DNA of 63,234 nucleotides from an uncultured Clostridia bacterium (GTDB taxonomy: Bacteria; Bacillota; Clostridia; Oscillospirales; Acutalibacteraceae), in assembly GCA_947628665.1 (NCBI GenBank), contig CANRAU010000012.1, forward strand, positions 1 to 63,234, in the 5' to 3' direction. The stretch's first letter is position 1, and each line of letters opens with the position of its first letter. Positions 26,978 through 36,637 of the stretch are shown in pieces. The notes beneath the pieces were generated by a model. That model was given only the letters and a program-made list of their open reading frames with translations. It did not search any database and was not told where the DNA came from. Position numbers and translations under genes: made by a program.

Positions 26978-27561
26978 TCCTGCTCATTGACAATTACGAC
27001 AGCTTTTCGTATAACCTCTATCAAATGGTCGGCGCGATCTCGCCCGACGTCCGCGTCATTCGCAACGATGAAATGACGGTACGGGAGATCGAGGCGCTCT
27101 CCCCGAGCCGAATCATCCTCTCCCCCGGGCCGGGGCGACCCGAACACGCGGGCGTTTGCATGGAGGTCGCCGCAACGCTCGCACAGCGCATCCCGACGCT
27201 CGGCGTATGCTTGGGGCATCAGGCAATCTGCGCGGCTTACGGCGCAACCGTGACCTACGCTAAAAAGCTCATGCACGGAAAGGCGTCCGAGGTCGCTTTG
27301 GACACACGCTGTCCCCTTTTCGCGGGCTGTCCCGATACCGCGTCGGTCGCCCGCTACCATTCCCTCGCGGCGGGTGCGCAGACGCTCCCCGAAGCATTAC
27401 AGGTTACCGCCCGCACCGCAGACGGCGAAATCATGGCGGTACAGCACAAGGTCTATCCGATCTACGGCGTGCAGTTTCACCCCGAATCGATTTTGACGCC
27501 GCTCGGAAAAACAATGCTCGAAAATTTTATACATTTTGATAACGGAGGAATCAAGCCATGA
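26974..27561 (+). CDS. trpG: Anthranilate synthase component II (glutamine amidotransferase)
   Basis: This 195-residue class I glutamine amidotransferase has the nucleophile in [14 protein letters not shown] and the His-Glu pair in QFHPESILT, and starts with the usual [15 protein letters not shown]. It hydrolyses glutamine and channels ammonia to TrpE. The frame is open upstream, but the ATG at 26974 is fixed by the AGGAGGCGGAG site and the overlap with trpE. It overlaps trpD by 4 bp. Confidence 0.97.
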   Translation: MILLIDNYDSFSYNLYQMVGAISPDVRVIRNDEMTVREIEALSPSRIILSPGPGRPEHAGVCMEVAATLAQRIPTLGVCLGHQAICAAYGATVTYAKKLMHGKASEVALDTRCPLFAGCPDTASVARYHSLAAGAQTLPEALQVTARTADGEIMAVQHKVYPIYGVQFHPESILTPLGKTMLENFIHFDNGGIKP

Positions 27562-28574
27562 TCAAAGAAGCGATCACCAAAATTGTAGACAAGCAGGATC
27601 TCACCTACGACGAAGCGTATGCCGTCATGCGGGAGATCATGTGCGGGGAAACGACCCCCACGCAAAACGCCGCGTTTTTGGCGGCGCTGTCCACCAAAAG
27701 CACAAAGGCCGAAACCATCGATGAGATCACAGGCTGTGCGGCGGCCATGCGCGATCAGGCGCTGAAAGTCGAGAACGACTTGGATCTGTTTGAAATCGTC
27801 GGCACGGGCGGCGACGGCGCACACAGCTTCAACATTTCGACCACATCCGCCATCGTCGCCGCGGCGGGCGGTATGCAGGTCGCCAAGCACGGCAACCGCG
27901 CGGCCTCCTCGCAAAGCGGCGCGGCGGACTGTTTGGAGGCTTTGGGCGTCAAAATTGATTTGGAGCCGCAAAAATGCCTGGAACTGCTTGAAGAAGTCGG
28001 CATTTGCTTCTTTTTTGCACAGAAATACCACACGTCCATGAAATATGTGGGCGCGATCCGCAAGGAACTGGGCATCCGCACGGTATTCAACATTTTAGGC
28101 CCGCTGACCAACCCCGCAAACCCCAAAATGCAGATTTTGGGCGTGTATGACGAGTCGCTGACCGAGCCGCTCGCAAGGGTGCTTTACAAGCTCGGCGTTC
28201 GTCGCGGCATGGTCGTTTACGGGCAGGATAAGCTCGACGAAATCTCGTTAAGCGCGCCGACAACGGTCTGCGAATTCGCGGACGGTCAATATAAAAGCTA
28301 TACCATCGCGCCGGAGGACTTCGGTCTGACGCGTTGCCAAAAGGCGGACTTGGTCGGCGGAACGCCCCAAGAAAACGCCGCCATCACCGAAGGCATTTTC
28401 CGCGGCGAGAAAGGCGCGAAACGCGACGCAGTCCTGTTAAACGCGGGTGCGGCGCTGTATATCGGCGGCAAAGCGCAGACGATCGCGGACGGTGTACAGT
28501 TCGCGGCAGAGTTGATCGATTCGGGCGCGGCGCTTCAGAAGCTGGAAGCGTTTCGCATGGCAAGCAATCGGTAA
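27558..28574 (+). CDS. trpD: Anthranilate phosphoribosyltransferase
   Basis: The 338-residue enzyme transfers the phosphoribosyl group of PRPP to anthranilate. The PRPP site [17 protein letters not shown] and the [21 protein letters not shown] stretch are intact. Length is normal for the family. It overlaps trpG by 4 bp and is followed by trpC after 11 bp. Confidence 0.97.
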   Translation: MIKEAITKIVDKQDLTYDEAYAVMREIMCGETTPTQNAAFLAALSTKSTKAETIDEITGCAAAMRDQALKVENDLDLFEIVGTGGDGAHSFNISTTSAIVAAAGGMQVAKHGNRAASSQSGAADCLEALGVKIDLEPQKCLELLEEVGICFFFAQKYHTSMKYVGAIRKELGIRTVFNILGPLTNPANPKMQILGVYDESLTEPLARVLYKLGVRRGMVVYGQDKLDEISLSAPTTVCEFADGQYKSYTIAPEDFGLTRCQKADLVGGTPQENAAITEGIFRGEKGAKRDAVLLNAGAALYIGGKAQTIADGVQFAAELIDSGAALQKLEAFRMASNR

Positions 28575-28585
28575 GGGGTGAACGG

Positions 28586-29371
28586 ATGGCTACCATACTG
28601 GACGCCCTCGCCGACCACGCACGGGCGCGCGTCGCGGCGGCAAAAGCCGTCGAACCGCTCGAAAAGATACGTGCGCGGGCATACGAACTGCCGAAGGGCG
28701 ATTTCGCATTTGAAAAGGCGCTCTCGCAAAAAGGCGTTTCGTTTATCTGCGAATGTAAAAAGGCCTCTCCGTCAAAGGGACTGATCGCGCCCGATTTTCC
28801 GTATCTGCAAATCGCAAAAGCATATGAACAGGCGGGTGCGGCGTGCATTTCGGTGCTGACCGAGCCGAAGTGGTTTTTGGGGAAAGACCGCTATTTACAG
28901 GAGATCGCCCGCAGTGTTTCCATCCCCTGCCTGCGCAAGGATTTTACAGTGGATGCATACATGCTGTATGAAGCGAAGCTCCTCGGCGCGCAGGCCGTGT
29001 TGCTCATCTGCGCCATTCTCGATACCGAAACGATCGCCGAATACATCCGCATTTGCGATACGCTGGGCTTGGGCGCGCTGGTAGAGGCGCACAACGAAGC
29101 AGAGATACAGTCCGCGCTTTCTGCGGGCGCGCGCATCATCGGTGTGAACAACCGCAATTTAAAGGATTTTTCGGTAGACGCCGAAAACAGCCGGCATTTG
29201 CGCGCGCTTGTACCGTCGGACGTACTGTTCGTTTCGGAAAGCGGCGTGCAGACCGCCCGCGACGTACAGATGCTCGCCGAGATCGGCGCGGACGCGGTGT
29301 TGATCGGCGAAACGCTGATGCGCGCGGCAGATAAAAAAGCCAAGCTCGACGAGCTTCGAGGTGTGCTATGA
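28586..29371 (+). CDS. trpC: Indole-3-glycerol phosphate synthase
   Basis: A 261-residue TIM barrel with the substrate-binding ECKKASPSKG loop, the LRKDFTVDAYMLYEA strand and the GVNNRNLKDFSVD motif. It closes the indole ring from carboxyphenylamino-deoxyribulose phosphate. The ATG at 28586 follows AAGGGGTGAACGG. The stop overlaps the trpF start by 4 bp. Confidence 0.97.
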   Translation: MATILDALADHARARVAAAKAVEPLEKIRARAYELPKGDFAFEKALSQKGVSFICECKKASPSKGLIAPDFPYLQIAKAYEQAGAACISVLTEPKWFLGKDRYLQEIARSVSIPCLRKDFTVDAYMLYEAKLLGAQAVLLICAILDTETIAEYIRICDTLGLGALVEAHNEAEIQSALSAGARIIGVNNRNLKDFSVDAENSRHLRALVPSDVLFVSESGVQTARDVQMLAEIGADAVLIGETLMRAADKKAKLDELRGVL

Positions 29372-29982
29372 CCAAAATCAAGCTGTGCGGTATGCAGCGA
29401 CCGCAGGACATCGATCTCGCAAACACCCTCTCCCCCGACTATGTGGGCTTCGTGTTCGCAAACGGGCGCAGACGCTGTATTTCGGAAGAAACGGCCGCCC
29501 TTTTGCGAAGCAGGTTGTCTCCGACGATCACGCCTGTCGGCGTTTTTGTGGACAACGATCTGCAAACGGTCGCCCGACTGCTGGAAAAGCACATCATTTC
29601 CGTCGTACAGCTGCACGGGCATGAGGATGAAGCCTACATCAAACGGCTTCGGGCGCTGACAGACCGTCCGATCATACAGGTCTTTCGCATCGATTCCGAG
29701 AGCGATATAGAGAAAGCCCGAAACAGCTCGGCAAATCTCGTTACGCTGGATTCCGGCATAGGCGGCACGGGTACGGCGTTTGACTGGTCGCTCATCCGCG
29801 ATTTGGGTCGTCCCTTTGTCCTCGCGGGCGGGCTGACTGCCGAAAATGTGCGCGAAGCGATTCTCCGCCTTCGTCCCTACGGGGTCGACGTAAGCTCGGG
29901 CATTGAGCGCGACGGCGTAAAAGACCGCGAAAAAGCGGAAAGCTTTATCCGTGCGGTGCGCGTTACGGACAGGCAAGGCTGA
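29368..29982 (+). CDS. trpF: Phosphoribosylanthranilate isomerase
   Basis: This 204-residue TIM-barrel protein starts [15 protein letters not shown], where the KxCG motif holds the catalytic cysteine, and carries the later acidic residue and phosphate loop in [14 protein letters not shown] and [11 protein letters not shown]. It performs the Amadori rearrangement between the TrpD and TrpC steps. It overlaps trpC by 4 bp. A 70-bp gap containing a palindrome separates it from trpB. Confidence 0.96.
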   Translation: MTKIKLCGMQRPQDIDLANTLSPDYVGFVFANGRRRCISEETAALLRSRLSPTITPVGVFVDNDLQTVARLLEKHIISVVQLHGHEDEAYIKRLRALTDRPIIQVFRIDSESDIEKARNSSANLVTLDSGIGGTGTAFDWSLIRDLGRPFVLAGGLTAENVREAILRLRPYGVDVSSGIERDGVKDREKAESFIRAVRVTDRQG

Positions 29983-30021
29983 ACCTTTTTCGGGACAGCC
30001 AAAACATACAAAAGAAAGGAC

Positions 30022-30039
30022 GGATACCGCGCGGTATCC
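30022..30039. repeat. Perfect 18-bp palindrome between trpF and trpB
   Basis: GGATACCGC is immediately followed by its own reverse complement GCGGTATCC. In RNA it can form a 7-bp stem with a GCGC loop, ending 13 nt before the trpB start. It has no T-run, so it is not a terminator. Confidence 0.85.
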
Positions 30040-30052
30040 GACGGTAAGGCAT

Positions 30053-31243
30053 ATGACAAATCCCAACGGACGCTTCGGCATACACGGCGGGCAGTACATT
30101 CCCGAAACCCTGATGAACGCCGTCATCGAACTGGAGGAAGCGTATAACCATTACAAAAACGACCCGACCTTTCAAGAAGAGCTTACCAAGCTCTTCAACG
30201 AATACGCGGGTAGGCCGTCGCTGTTGTATTTCGCCGAAAAAATGACGAACGATCTCGGCGGCGCGAAAATCTATTTAAAGCGCGAGGATCTCAACCACAC
30301 GGGCGCGCATAAAATCAACAATGTGCTTGGGCAGGCATTGCTTGCGAAGAAAATGGGGAAAACCCGCCTGATCGCGGAAACGGGCGCGGGTCAGCACGGT
30401 GTGGCGACCGCCACCGCCGCCGCGCTTATGGATATGGAATGCGTGGTCTTTATGGGCGAGGAGGACACCAAACGGCAGGCATTGAACGTCTACCGTATGC
30501 GTCTGCTCGGCGCGCAGGTCGTCCCTGTAAAATCGGGTACGGCCACACTCAAGGACGCGGTTTCCGAAGCCATGCGCGAATGGACGAGCCGCATTGCCGA
30601 CACGCATTATTGCTTAGGTTCGGTGATGGGGCCGCACCCCTTCCCTACCATTGTACGGGATTTTCAGGCGGTCATTTCCAAAGAGATCAAAGAACAGATG
30701 CTCGAAAAGGAAGGGCGGCTTCCCGACGCGGTCATTGCCTGCGTGGGCGGCGGCTCGAATGCCATCGGCAGCTTTTACCACTTTATTGACGACAAAGACG
30801 TGCGCCTCATCGGCTGTGAAGCGGCGGGCAGGGGCATTGATACGTTCGAGACCGCCGCGACCGTCAACACGGGCAGGATCGGCATTTTCCACGGCATGAA
30901 ATCCTACTTTTGTCAGGATGAATTCGGGCAGATCGCGCCCGTATATTCGATTTCGGCGGGGCTGGACTACCCGGGCGTAGGCCCTGAACACGCACATCTG
31001 CACGACATCGGCCGCGCACAGTATGTCCCCATTACGGACGAAGAAGCCGTCTGTGCATTTGAATACCTCGCCAAGACCGAGGGCATTATTCCCGCAATCG
31101 AATCCGCACACGCTGTCGCATACGCGATGCAGCTTGCCCCGACGCTGCCGAACGACAAAATTCTGGTCGTTACGGTTTCGGGGCGCGGCGACAAGGACTG
31201 CGCCGCCATTGCAAGATACAGAGGAGAGAACATCCATGAGTAA
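30053..31243 (+). CDS. trpB: Tryptophan synthase beta chain
   Basis: The 396-residue PLP enzyme condenses indole and serine. The PLP lysine lies in [11 protein letters not shown], the catalytic Glu in AETGAGQHG, and the phosphate-binding loop in VGGGSNAIG. The frame continues 34 codons upstream, but family length and the start [19 protein letters not shown] favour the ATG at 30053; the ribosome site there is weak (TAAGG close by). It overlaps trpA by 8 bp. Confidence 0.96.
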   Translation: MTNPNGRFGIHGGQYIPETLMNAVIELEEAYNHYKNDPTFQEELTKLFNEYAGRPSLLYFAEKMTNDLGGAKIYLKREDLNHTGAHKINNVLGQALLAKKMGKTRLIAETGAGQHGVATATAAALMDMECVVFMGEEDTKRQALNVYRMRLLGAQVVPVKSGTATLKDAVSEAMREWTSRIADTHYCLGSVMGPHPFPTIVRDFQAVISKEIKEQMLEKEGRLPDAVIACVGGGSNAIGSFYHFIDDKDVRLIGCEAAGRGIDTFETAATVNTGRIGIFHGMKSYFCQDEFGQIAPVYSISAGLDYPGVGPEHAHLHDIGRAQYVPITDEEAVCAFEYLAKTEGIIPAIESAHAVAYAMQLAPTLPNDKILVVTVSGRGDKDCAAIARYRGENIHE

Positions 31244-32006
31244 TATCCATTCGGCTTTTGCAAACGGCAAAGCGTTTATCGCGTTCATCACCTGCGGCGA
31301 CCCCGATTTGGAGACGACCGCCAAGGTCGTGCGCGCTGCCGCGCAGAACGGCGCGGATTTAATAGAGCTTGGCATTCCGTTTTCCGACCCGACGGCGGAA
31401 GGCCCTGTGATCCAGGAGGCCAACCTGCGCGCGCTCACGGGCGGCGTGACCACGGAGAAGATTTTCGGACTTGTGCGCGAGCTTCGGCGGGACGTTACGA
31501 TCCCGATGGTATTCATGACCTATGCAAACGTCGTATTCTCCTACGGCGCGGACAAATTTATCCGTACCTGCAGGGAGATCGGCATAGACGGACTGATCCT
31601 CCCCGATCTGCCCTATGAAGAAAAGGACGAGTTCCAGCCGATTTGCAGAAAATACGGCGTTGATCTCATTTCGCTGATCGCGCCGACCTCGGACAATCGC
31701 ATCGCCATGGTGGCGAAAGAGGCGGAGGGCTTTCTCTATATCGTGTCGAGCCTCGGCGTAACGGGTACGCGCAGCGAGATCAAAACGGATATTGCCTCTA
31801 TCGTGTCGCTCGTCCGCGAAAACACCGATATTCCCTGTGCGGTGGGCTTTGGCATTTCCACCCCCGAACAGGCCGCCAAAATGGCCGCCGTCTCCGACGG
31901 CGCGATCGTCGGTTCGGCAATCGTCAAACTGATCGGGCTTTACGGAAAAGACGCGGCGGAGCCTGTCGGCGCATATGTGCGCAGCATGAAGGACGCCCTG
32001 CGGTAA
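31236..32006 (+). CDS. trpA: Tryptophan synthase alpha chain
   Basis: This 256-residue TIM barrel cleaves indole-3-glycerol phosphate and channels indole to TrpB. The catalytic Glu is in [16 protein letters not shown] and the catalytic Asp in [14 protein letters not shown], with the phosphate loop in [11 protein letters not shown]. The ATG at 31236 follows GAGGAGAGAAC and lies inside the end of trpB. It is the last trp gene. Confidence 0.96.
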   Translation: MSNIHSAFANGKAFIAFITCGDPDLETTAKVVRAAAQNGADLIELGIPFSDPTAEGPVIQEANLRALTGGVTTEKIFGLVRELRRDVTIPMVFMTYANVVFSYGADKFIRTCREIGIDGLILPDLPYEEKDEFQPICRKYGVDLISLIAPTSDNRIAMVAKEAEGFLYIVSSLGVTGTRSEIKTDIASIVSLVRENTDIPCAVGFGISTPEQAAKMAAVSDGAIVGSAIVKLIGLYGKDAAEPVGAYVRSMKDALR

Positions 32007-32216
32007 AGGCGCTACAGAGAAAAACAGCGGGAGCAGACTGCTGACGCCACATAGGGCAGTAATCGGAAAGTATCCGTCCAATACACCTGAACGGGCGTTA
32101 GCAAAGACAAAAGACCGCATAGAGATCGGATTGCATCCTTACTAAAATATGCAGTTGCATGTATAAAGTGATAAATCCCGTTTGCGTGGAGTCAAACAAA
32201 TAAAAAGCAGGCAAAA

Positions 32217-32615
32217 ATGATGAAAATAAGAAGAATACAGGGCGATTTTACGATATGCAAAGTTGTGGACTTTTCCGAAGTAAATCTTCAGACAGAATAC
32301 TGTTTTATCGGAAAAACCAAGGAAGAAAATTCTGTGGTTTGCCGAACAGAGGACGCGCCGGAACATACACTTGAACGAGAGGACGGATGGCGGGCTTTTC
32401 GGGTCGAAGGAATATTGGACTTTTCTCTGACGGGCATACTGGCGGACATTTCAGCATTGTTAGCGGAAGAGAAAATAGGAATATTTGCAGTTTCTACCTT
32501 TGATACGGATTATATTCTCGTAAAAAAAGAGAGTGAAATGGCTGCGCTTGGTAAACTGCAAAGATCCGGCGGATATGAGATACTGACCGTGGATCATGCG
32601 CAGACTGCTTTATGA
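32217..32615 (+). CDS. ACT-domain protein (CASTOR-like)
   Basis: The 132-residue protein has a C-terminal ACT domain with the FSLTGILADISALLAEEKIGIFAVSTFDTDYILV pattern characteristic of single-ACT proteins related to CASTOR amino-acid sensors. The usual start is probably one of the two adjacent ATGs at 32217/32220. It lies 210 bp after trpA on the same strand, with no strong terminator between, so it may be read with the trp operon. A ligand-binding amino-acid sensor role is inference. No enzymatic domain is fused. Confidence 0.75.
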   Translation: MMKIRRIQGDFTICKVVDFSEVNLQTEYCFIGKTKEENSVVCRTEDAPEHTLEREDGWRAFRVEGILDFSLTGILADISALLAEEKIGIFAVSTFDTDYILVKKESEMAALGKLQRSGGYEILTVDHAQTAL

Positions 32616-32773
32616 GCCGTCCATAGCGGATAGTATACCTGCATACGGCAAACAGCATAACGAATGGAAACTATAATTATGGGAGAACCGTCACTGATTT
32701 TGCAGGGAACAGCATTACGGACAGCGGACGCATGTTAGAGACGCTCCCCTAACCCATCGATGAAAAATTATAC

Positions 32774-32817
32774 TTACAAAAAGATACGGTGCAGCGCTGT
32801 TTTCGGCACTGCACCGT
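32774..32817 (-). terminator. Terminator of the DUF2442/DUF4160 unit
   Basis: ACGGTGCAG (32786-32794) and CTGCACCGT (32809-32817) form a 9-bp stem, followed on the minus strand by ATCTTTTTGT. It is placed to end transcripts of the DUF2442 gene. Confidence 0.75.
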
Positions 32818-32907
32818 ATTCCTATATCATTGCTTCCTTATCCGGCGTTCACAAAAGGTACGCTCCCGCTGTTTTGTGTTTGATTCTGTGCGTTTCGTTT
32901 CGATTTT

Positions 32908-33264
32908 CTACGTTCCCTGTATCGGTACGCTGTCTACATAACAACTGTCCGGACATAAATCCACCTTGTTATTCCACACGACTTGGCTGTCAATATCGGG
33001 GTTTATATCCCATGCTATGCAGTGTGTATCATCGATATACACCCTGCGGAAATTTTTCAAGTCTGCAAATGTTTCAAATACTGTGCCGGGCTTTAAGAGC
33101 GGAGCAACATCGTACAGCCGTTTCTCTCCGTTGTTAAAGCTCAATGTCAGCGTAAAATCATCGTTCGGAACAACATCTGTTATGGTTTTTCTGCCTGCTG
33201 CGAAATATTCTGCCATTTTTCTGTCAAAGCCCTTGGATAGATAATATTCCACACTTTTTCCCAT
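32908..33264 (-). CDS. DUF2442 domain protein
   Basis: This 118-residue protein has a C-terminal DUF2442 domain (about 30-105, with FTLTLSFNNGEKRLYDVAPL and RVYIDDTHCIAWDINPDID). The N-terminal helix MGKSVEYYLSKGFDRKMAEYF is a common extension. The ATG at 33264 has an AAAGGAAAG site. DUF2442 genes are commonly paired with DUF4160 genes, and the remains of one lie directly upstream. The pair has been suggested to be toxin-antitoxin-like, but I know of no firm function. Confidence 0.88.
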   Translation of the reverse strand: MGKSVEYYLSKGFDRKMAEYFAAGRKTITDVVPNDDFTLTLSFNNGEKRLYDVAPLLKPGTVFETFADLKNFRRVYIDDTHCIAWDINPDIDSQVVWNNKVDLCPDSCYVDSVPIQGT

Positions 33265-33310
33265 GATTTCACTTTCCTTTGCTGTTTCGGATGGGAAATC
33301 CAGATCCGCA

Positions 33311-33571
33311 TCATCTCAACGGCTCAATAGCAAATAACTCTTGTCTTTCCTCTGCAAGCTCCCAGTTTTCAAGCAGTTCTTCTTGATGAAAAGCCGCCCA
33401 GCCCAAAAGCATTTTCAATTGTTTATTCGGCATTTCACCGTCTATAACTTCCAAATCCTTTATGGATACGATCACTTCTTGACCGCCATAGGTTGCGTGA
33501 AAGTGCGGCGGTTAGTGCTCTCGCCAATTGATATAAATTTTAATCCCTCTGAACATACAAATTGTCGGCAT
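33311..33571 (-). pseudogene. DUF4160 gene interrupted by an in-frame TAA
   Basis: From the ATG at 33571 the frame reads MPTICMFRGIKIYINWREH, then TAA at 33512-33514, then PPHFHATYGGQEVIVSIKDL on to a natural TGA at 33311. DUF4160 proteins have a leucine at the stop position (HLPPHFHA), so one TTA-to-TAA change explains the break. The frame before and after is otherwise intact and of normal length (86 codons). A sequencing error is possible. It sits 47 bp upstream of the DUF2442 gene. Confidence 0.88.
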
Positions 33572-33618
33572 TTTGCTCATCTCCATTGCTGTGTACGCAT
33601 TCCTAAGAGCCTTTTCCG

Positions 33619-35961
33619 TTAGGATAAGACGTCCAACTGCAAATCGCCGTTTTGTACGGACAGGCGGATGGTTCGGATCGGTTCGTCGCAATGCTCCACG
33701 AGGTAGGCGGAGATTTTATTTTCCGCGTGGCGGCGAATGACGTTGCGCAAATCGCGCGCGCCGCGCGAAGAGCCGTCCATTTTGGCAACCAGCGCGGCCG
33801 GCACGTCCTCGGCATAGTCGAGTGTGATCGCCTTATCGTGCAGCGCGTCCTTGAGTTCGTCCAGCATCAGCACGGCGATCTTGCAATAATCCTCCGTTTT
33901 CAAATCGTTGAACACGACGATCTCATCCACACGGCCGATGAACTCGGGGCGCAGGAACTCCTTAAGCGCACGAAGCGCAAGCTCTTTTTTGACCTCGCCC
34001 GCCTCCTTGCCGAAGCCAAGCGCCGCCGATTTGCGGTCGCTGCCCGCATTGGAGGTCATAATAATGACAGTATTGGCAAAGCTGACCGTGCGGCCGTGCG
34101 CATCGTTGGTTTTGCCCTCGTCGAGGATTTGCAGCAGAATGTTCATCACATCCGGATGTGCTTTTTCGATCTCGTCAAACAGGATGATGGAATAGGGCTT
34201 TCTGCGCACCTTTTCCGTAAGCTGCCCCGCTTCGTCGTACCCGACATAACCGGGCGGCGACCCAATAAGGCGCGACACCGAATGCTTTTCCATGAATTCT
34301 GACATATCAAAACGGATCATGGTCTCGGGCGTATCGAACAACTCCTGCGAAAGCTGCTTGACAAGCTCGGTTTTACCCACGCCCGTAGGGCCGACGAAAA
34401 TAAAGGATGCGGGACGCTTTTGCACCGTAAGCTGGATACGGCTGCGCTTGATGGCGGCGGACACCAGCTCCACGGCCTCATCCTGCCCGATCAAATGCGC
34501 TTTCAAGCGCTCCTCCATGCCCGCAAGGCGTTTGACGTCGCCCTCCACGATCTTGGTGGTGGGGATACCCGTCCACAAATTGATGACCCGCGCCAAATCC
34601 TCCTCCAGCACATAATTGTCGCTCGCCTTTTCCCGCAAGCTTTCTTCCTGCTGTTTGCAGGTCAAAAGCTGGGTGCGGATATTCGCCAAGGCGGCGTATT
34701 TTTCGTTTTTCTTTTGCTCGTCGTTCTCGGTCTCCGCTTCGGTCAGGAGAATTTCCTCATCGACCTGCAGATCCTCCATGTGCTTTAAGAACAGCTCATA
34801 GTCGCTGATGGCCTTGTTGCGCAGATTCGCGCAGGTGCAGGCTTCGTCCAGCAGATCGATCGCCTTGTCCGGCAAAAAGCGGTCGGTGATATAGCGTTCC
34901 GACAGCGTCACCGCCTTATACACCAGCGCGTCGGAGATTTGCACCTTATGGAAGTCCTCATAATACTTTTTGATGCCCAAAAGCATTTGGTAAGCGTCGT
35001 CTATGGAGGGTTCTTCGACCTTGACAGGCTGGAAACGGCGTTCCAATGCGGCGTCCTTTTCGATGTTTTTGCGATATTCGTTAAAGGTGGTCGCACCGAT
35101 GACCTGAATTTCGCCGCGCGACAGGGCGGGCTTCATGATATTCGCCGCGTTCATCGTGCCCTCGGCGTCCCCCGTGCCGACCAAATTGTGTACCTCGTCG
35201 ATAAACAGGATGATATTGCCCTCGGACTTGACCTCGTCGATCAGCCCTTTAATGCGGCTTTCAAACTGCCCGCGGAACTGCGTACCCGCAACCAAAGCAG
35301 TCAAATCGAGCAGATGTATTTCCTTGTCCGCCAGCTTTGCGGGAACTTCCCCTGCCGCAATCTTCTGCGCGAGCCCTTCGGCGATGGCGGTTTTGCCCAC
35401 GCCCGGTTCACCGATAAAGCAGGGATTGTTTTTGGTGCGGCGGCAAAGGATCTGCACCGTGCGGTAAATTTCGCGATCCCGCCCGATGATTCGATCCAAT
35501 TCCCCGTTGCGCGCACGCTCGGTCAAATCTGTGCAGTACAGGGAGAGGTATTTGCGTTTTTTATTTTTGTTTTTGTCGCCCTTCTTTTTGGAAGCGGACT
35601 TCCCGGTTTCGCCCGACGCGGGAGTATCCTGTGCATCGGTGGGCGCTTCTCCGTCCGATTTCGGATTCTGCATACCGGGGAACATCCCCTGCAGGAACGA
35701 CAGCGGCAGCGCGCCGCCGGGATGGAAGCCCTCCTCGCCGTCCGAATCCTCCATCATCTGCTCCATTTGGGCAGAAACCTCCTCCATTTCGTCCTCGGTG
35801 ATCCCCATTTGCTGCATGATCTGCTTAATAGGGCCGATGTTCAGCTCCATGGCGCACTTGATGCAAAGCCCCTCATTGGTGGTTTTATCCCCATCGACCT
35901 TGGATATGAAAAAGACCGCGGGGTTTTTATGACATCTGCTGCACAGCATATTCTTATTCAT
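33619..35961 (-). CDS. ClpC-like AAA+ unfoldase with N-terminal zinc finger
   Basis: The 780-residue protein has two AAA+ modules (Walker A GEPGVGKT near 187 and GPTGVGKT near 525). Instead of the double Clp N-domain it starts with a McsA-like zinc site (C7, C10, C33, C36) and a charged Gly/Lys-rich linker. An LGF tripeptide in SAALGFGKEAG sits where ClpP-binding loops lie in ClpC/ClpA, so it can probably dock ClpP and degrade proteins. The sensor and arginine-finger region FLRPEFIGRVDEIV is intact. It is separated from pgsA by 6 bp. The zinc head may serve as an adaptor. Confidence 0.9.
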   Translation of the reverse strand: MNKNMLCSRCHKNPAVFFISKVDGDKTTNEGLCIKCAMELNIGPIKQIMQQMGITEDEMEEVSAQMEQMMEDSDGEEGFHPGGALPLSFLQGMFPGMQNPKSDGEAPTDAQDTPASGETGKSASKKKGDKNKNKKRKYLSLYCTDLTERARNGELDRIIGRDREIYRTVQILCRRTKNNPCFIGEPGVGKTAIAEGLAQKIAAGEVPAKLADKEIHLLDLTALVAGTQFRGQFESRIKGLIDEVKSEGNIILFIDEVHNLVGTGDAEGTMNAANIMKPALSRGEIQVIGATTFNEYRKNIEKDAALERRFQPVKVEEPSIDDAYQMLLGIKKYYEDFHKVQISDALVYKAVTLSERYITDRFLPDKAIDLLDEACTCANLRNKAISDYELFLKHMEDLQVDEEILLTEAETENDEQKKNEKYAALANIRTQLLTCKQQEESLREKASDNYVLEEDLARVINLWTGIPTTKIVEGDVKRLAGMEERLKAHLIGQDEAVELVSAAIKRSRIQLTVQKRPASFIFVGPTGVGKTELVKQLSQELFDTPETMIRFDMSEFMEKHSVSRLIGSPPGYVGYDEAGQLTEKVRRKPYSIILFDEIEKAHPDVMNILLQILDEGKTNDAHGRTVSFANTVIIMTSNAGSDRKSAALGFGKEAGEVKKELALRALKEFLRPEFIGRVDEIVVFNDLKTEDYCKIAVLMLDELKDALHDKAITLDYAEDVPAALVAKMDGSSRGARDLRNVIRRHAENKISAYLVEHCDEPIRTIRLSVQNGDLQLDVLS

Positions 35962-35967
35962 TCGGAT

Positions 35968-36615
35968 TTATTCCTCGGTTTCTTTTTTGACATTTTGCGC
36001 CGCCTTTTTCTCTTTGACCTGCTTCCAAGTCGGCGGTATGTAGCTTAAAAGCGCAATGAAGGTCAGAACGGCCGCCAGAATGACCAACGCGATCATCAGG
36101 GGCGACGGCAGCGTAAACAGGTTGCGCAGCGCGCCGATCTCCGGGCCGAAAGCAATGACCAACACCATGACGACATAAAATACAAAGGTAGCCACCTTGC
36201 CGTAAATCTCCGCCGCGCTCGGACGAAGTCCGAACGCCAGCATGATCGCACCGACAAGCACCATCAACAGCTCCTTGAACAGGAAGAACAGGAACACCCA
36301 CTTGAACCACTGCATCGTCGGGTCGGCGGATTTGTCGAGCTGCAGGAAGATCACGACCGCAATCGTGATCTGTGTCAGTTTATCGGCTACGGGGTCGAGC
36401 ATTTTGCCAAGCTCGCTGACCTGATTGAAGCGGCGGGCGATCTTCCCGTCCAAAAAGTCGGTGATCCCCGAAAGGATCAATATGACGACCGACCAAAGGA
36501 TGTACCCCCTATAAAACAGTACGCCGAATACAGGGATGAGCAAAATGCGGATCAGCGAAAGCAGATTCGGCACAGTCAATGAGCCTTTAAACAGATTTTT
36601 CAGATTTTCCTTCAT
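35968..36615 (-). CDS. pgsA: CDP-diacylglycerol-glycerol-3-phosphate 3-phosphatidyltransferase
   Basis: The 215-residue membrane protein carries the CDP-alcohol phosphotransferase motif in DFLDGKIARRFNQVSELGKM followed by LDPVADK, with the four conserved aspartates. It makes phosphatidylglycerol phosphate, the first step to acidic phospholipids. The C-terminal tail is rich in Lys and Glu. It lies between the clp and cvpA genes on the minus strand and is probably co-transcribed with them. Confidence 0.94.
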   Translation of the reverse strand: MKENLKNLFKGSLTVPNLLSLIRILLIPVFGVLFYRGYILWSVVILILSGITDFLDGKIARRFNQVSELGKMLDPVADKLTQITIAVVIFLQLDKSADPTMQWFKWVFLFFLFKELLMVLVGAIMLAFGLRPSAAEIYGKVATFVFYVVMVLVIAFGPEIGALRNLFTLPSPLMIALVILAAVLTFIALLSYIPPTWKQVKEKKAAQNVKKETEE

Positions 36616-36637
36616 AATATGTCACCTCGTTTGGGAT

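Noticed and set aside
32760-33137. Plus-strand ORF opposite DUF2442
   Set aside because: Shadow of the DUF2442 frame and its terminator; Cys/Tyr-rich with no family resemblance.
33512-33514. Recoding of the stop (selenocysteine or readthrough)
   Set aside because: The codon is TAA, not TGA, and family members have leucine there. A nonsense mutation is simpler.
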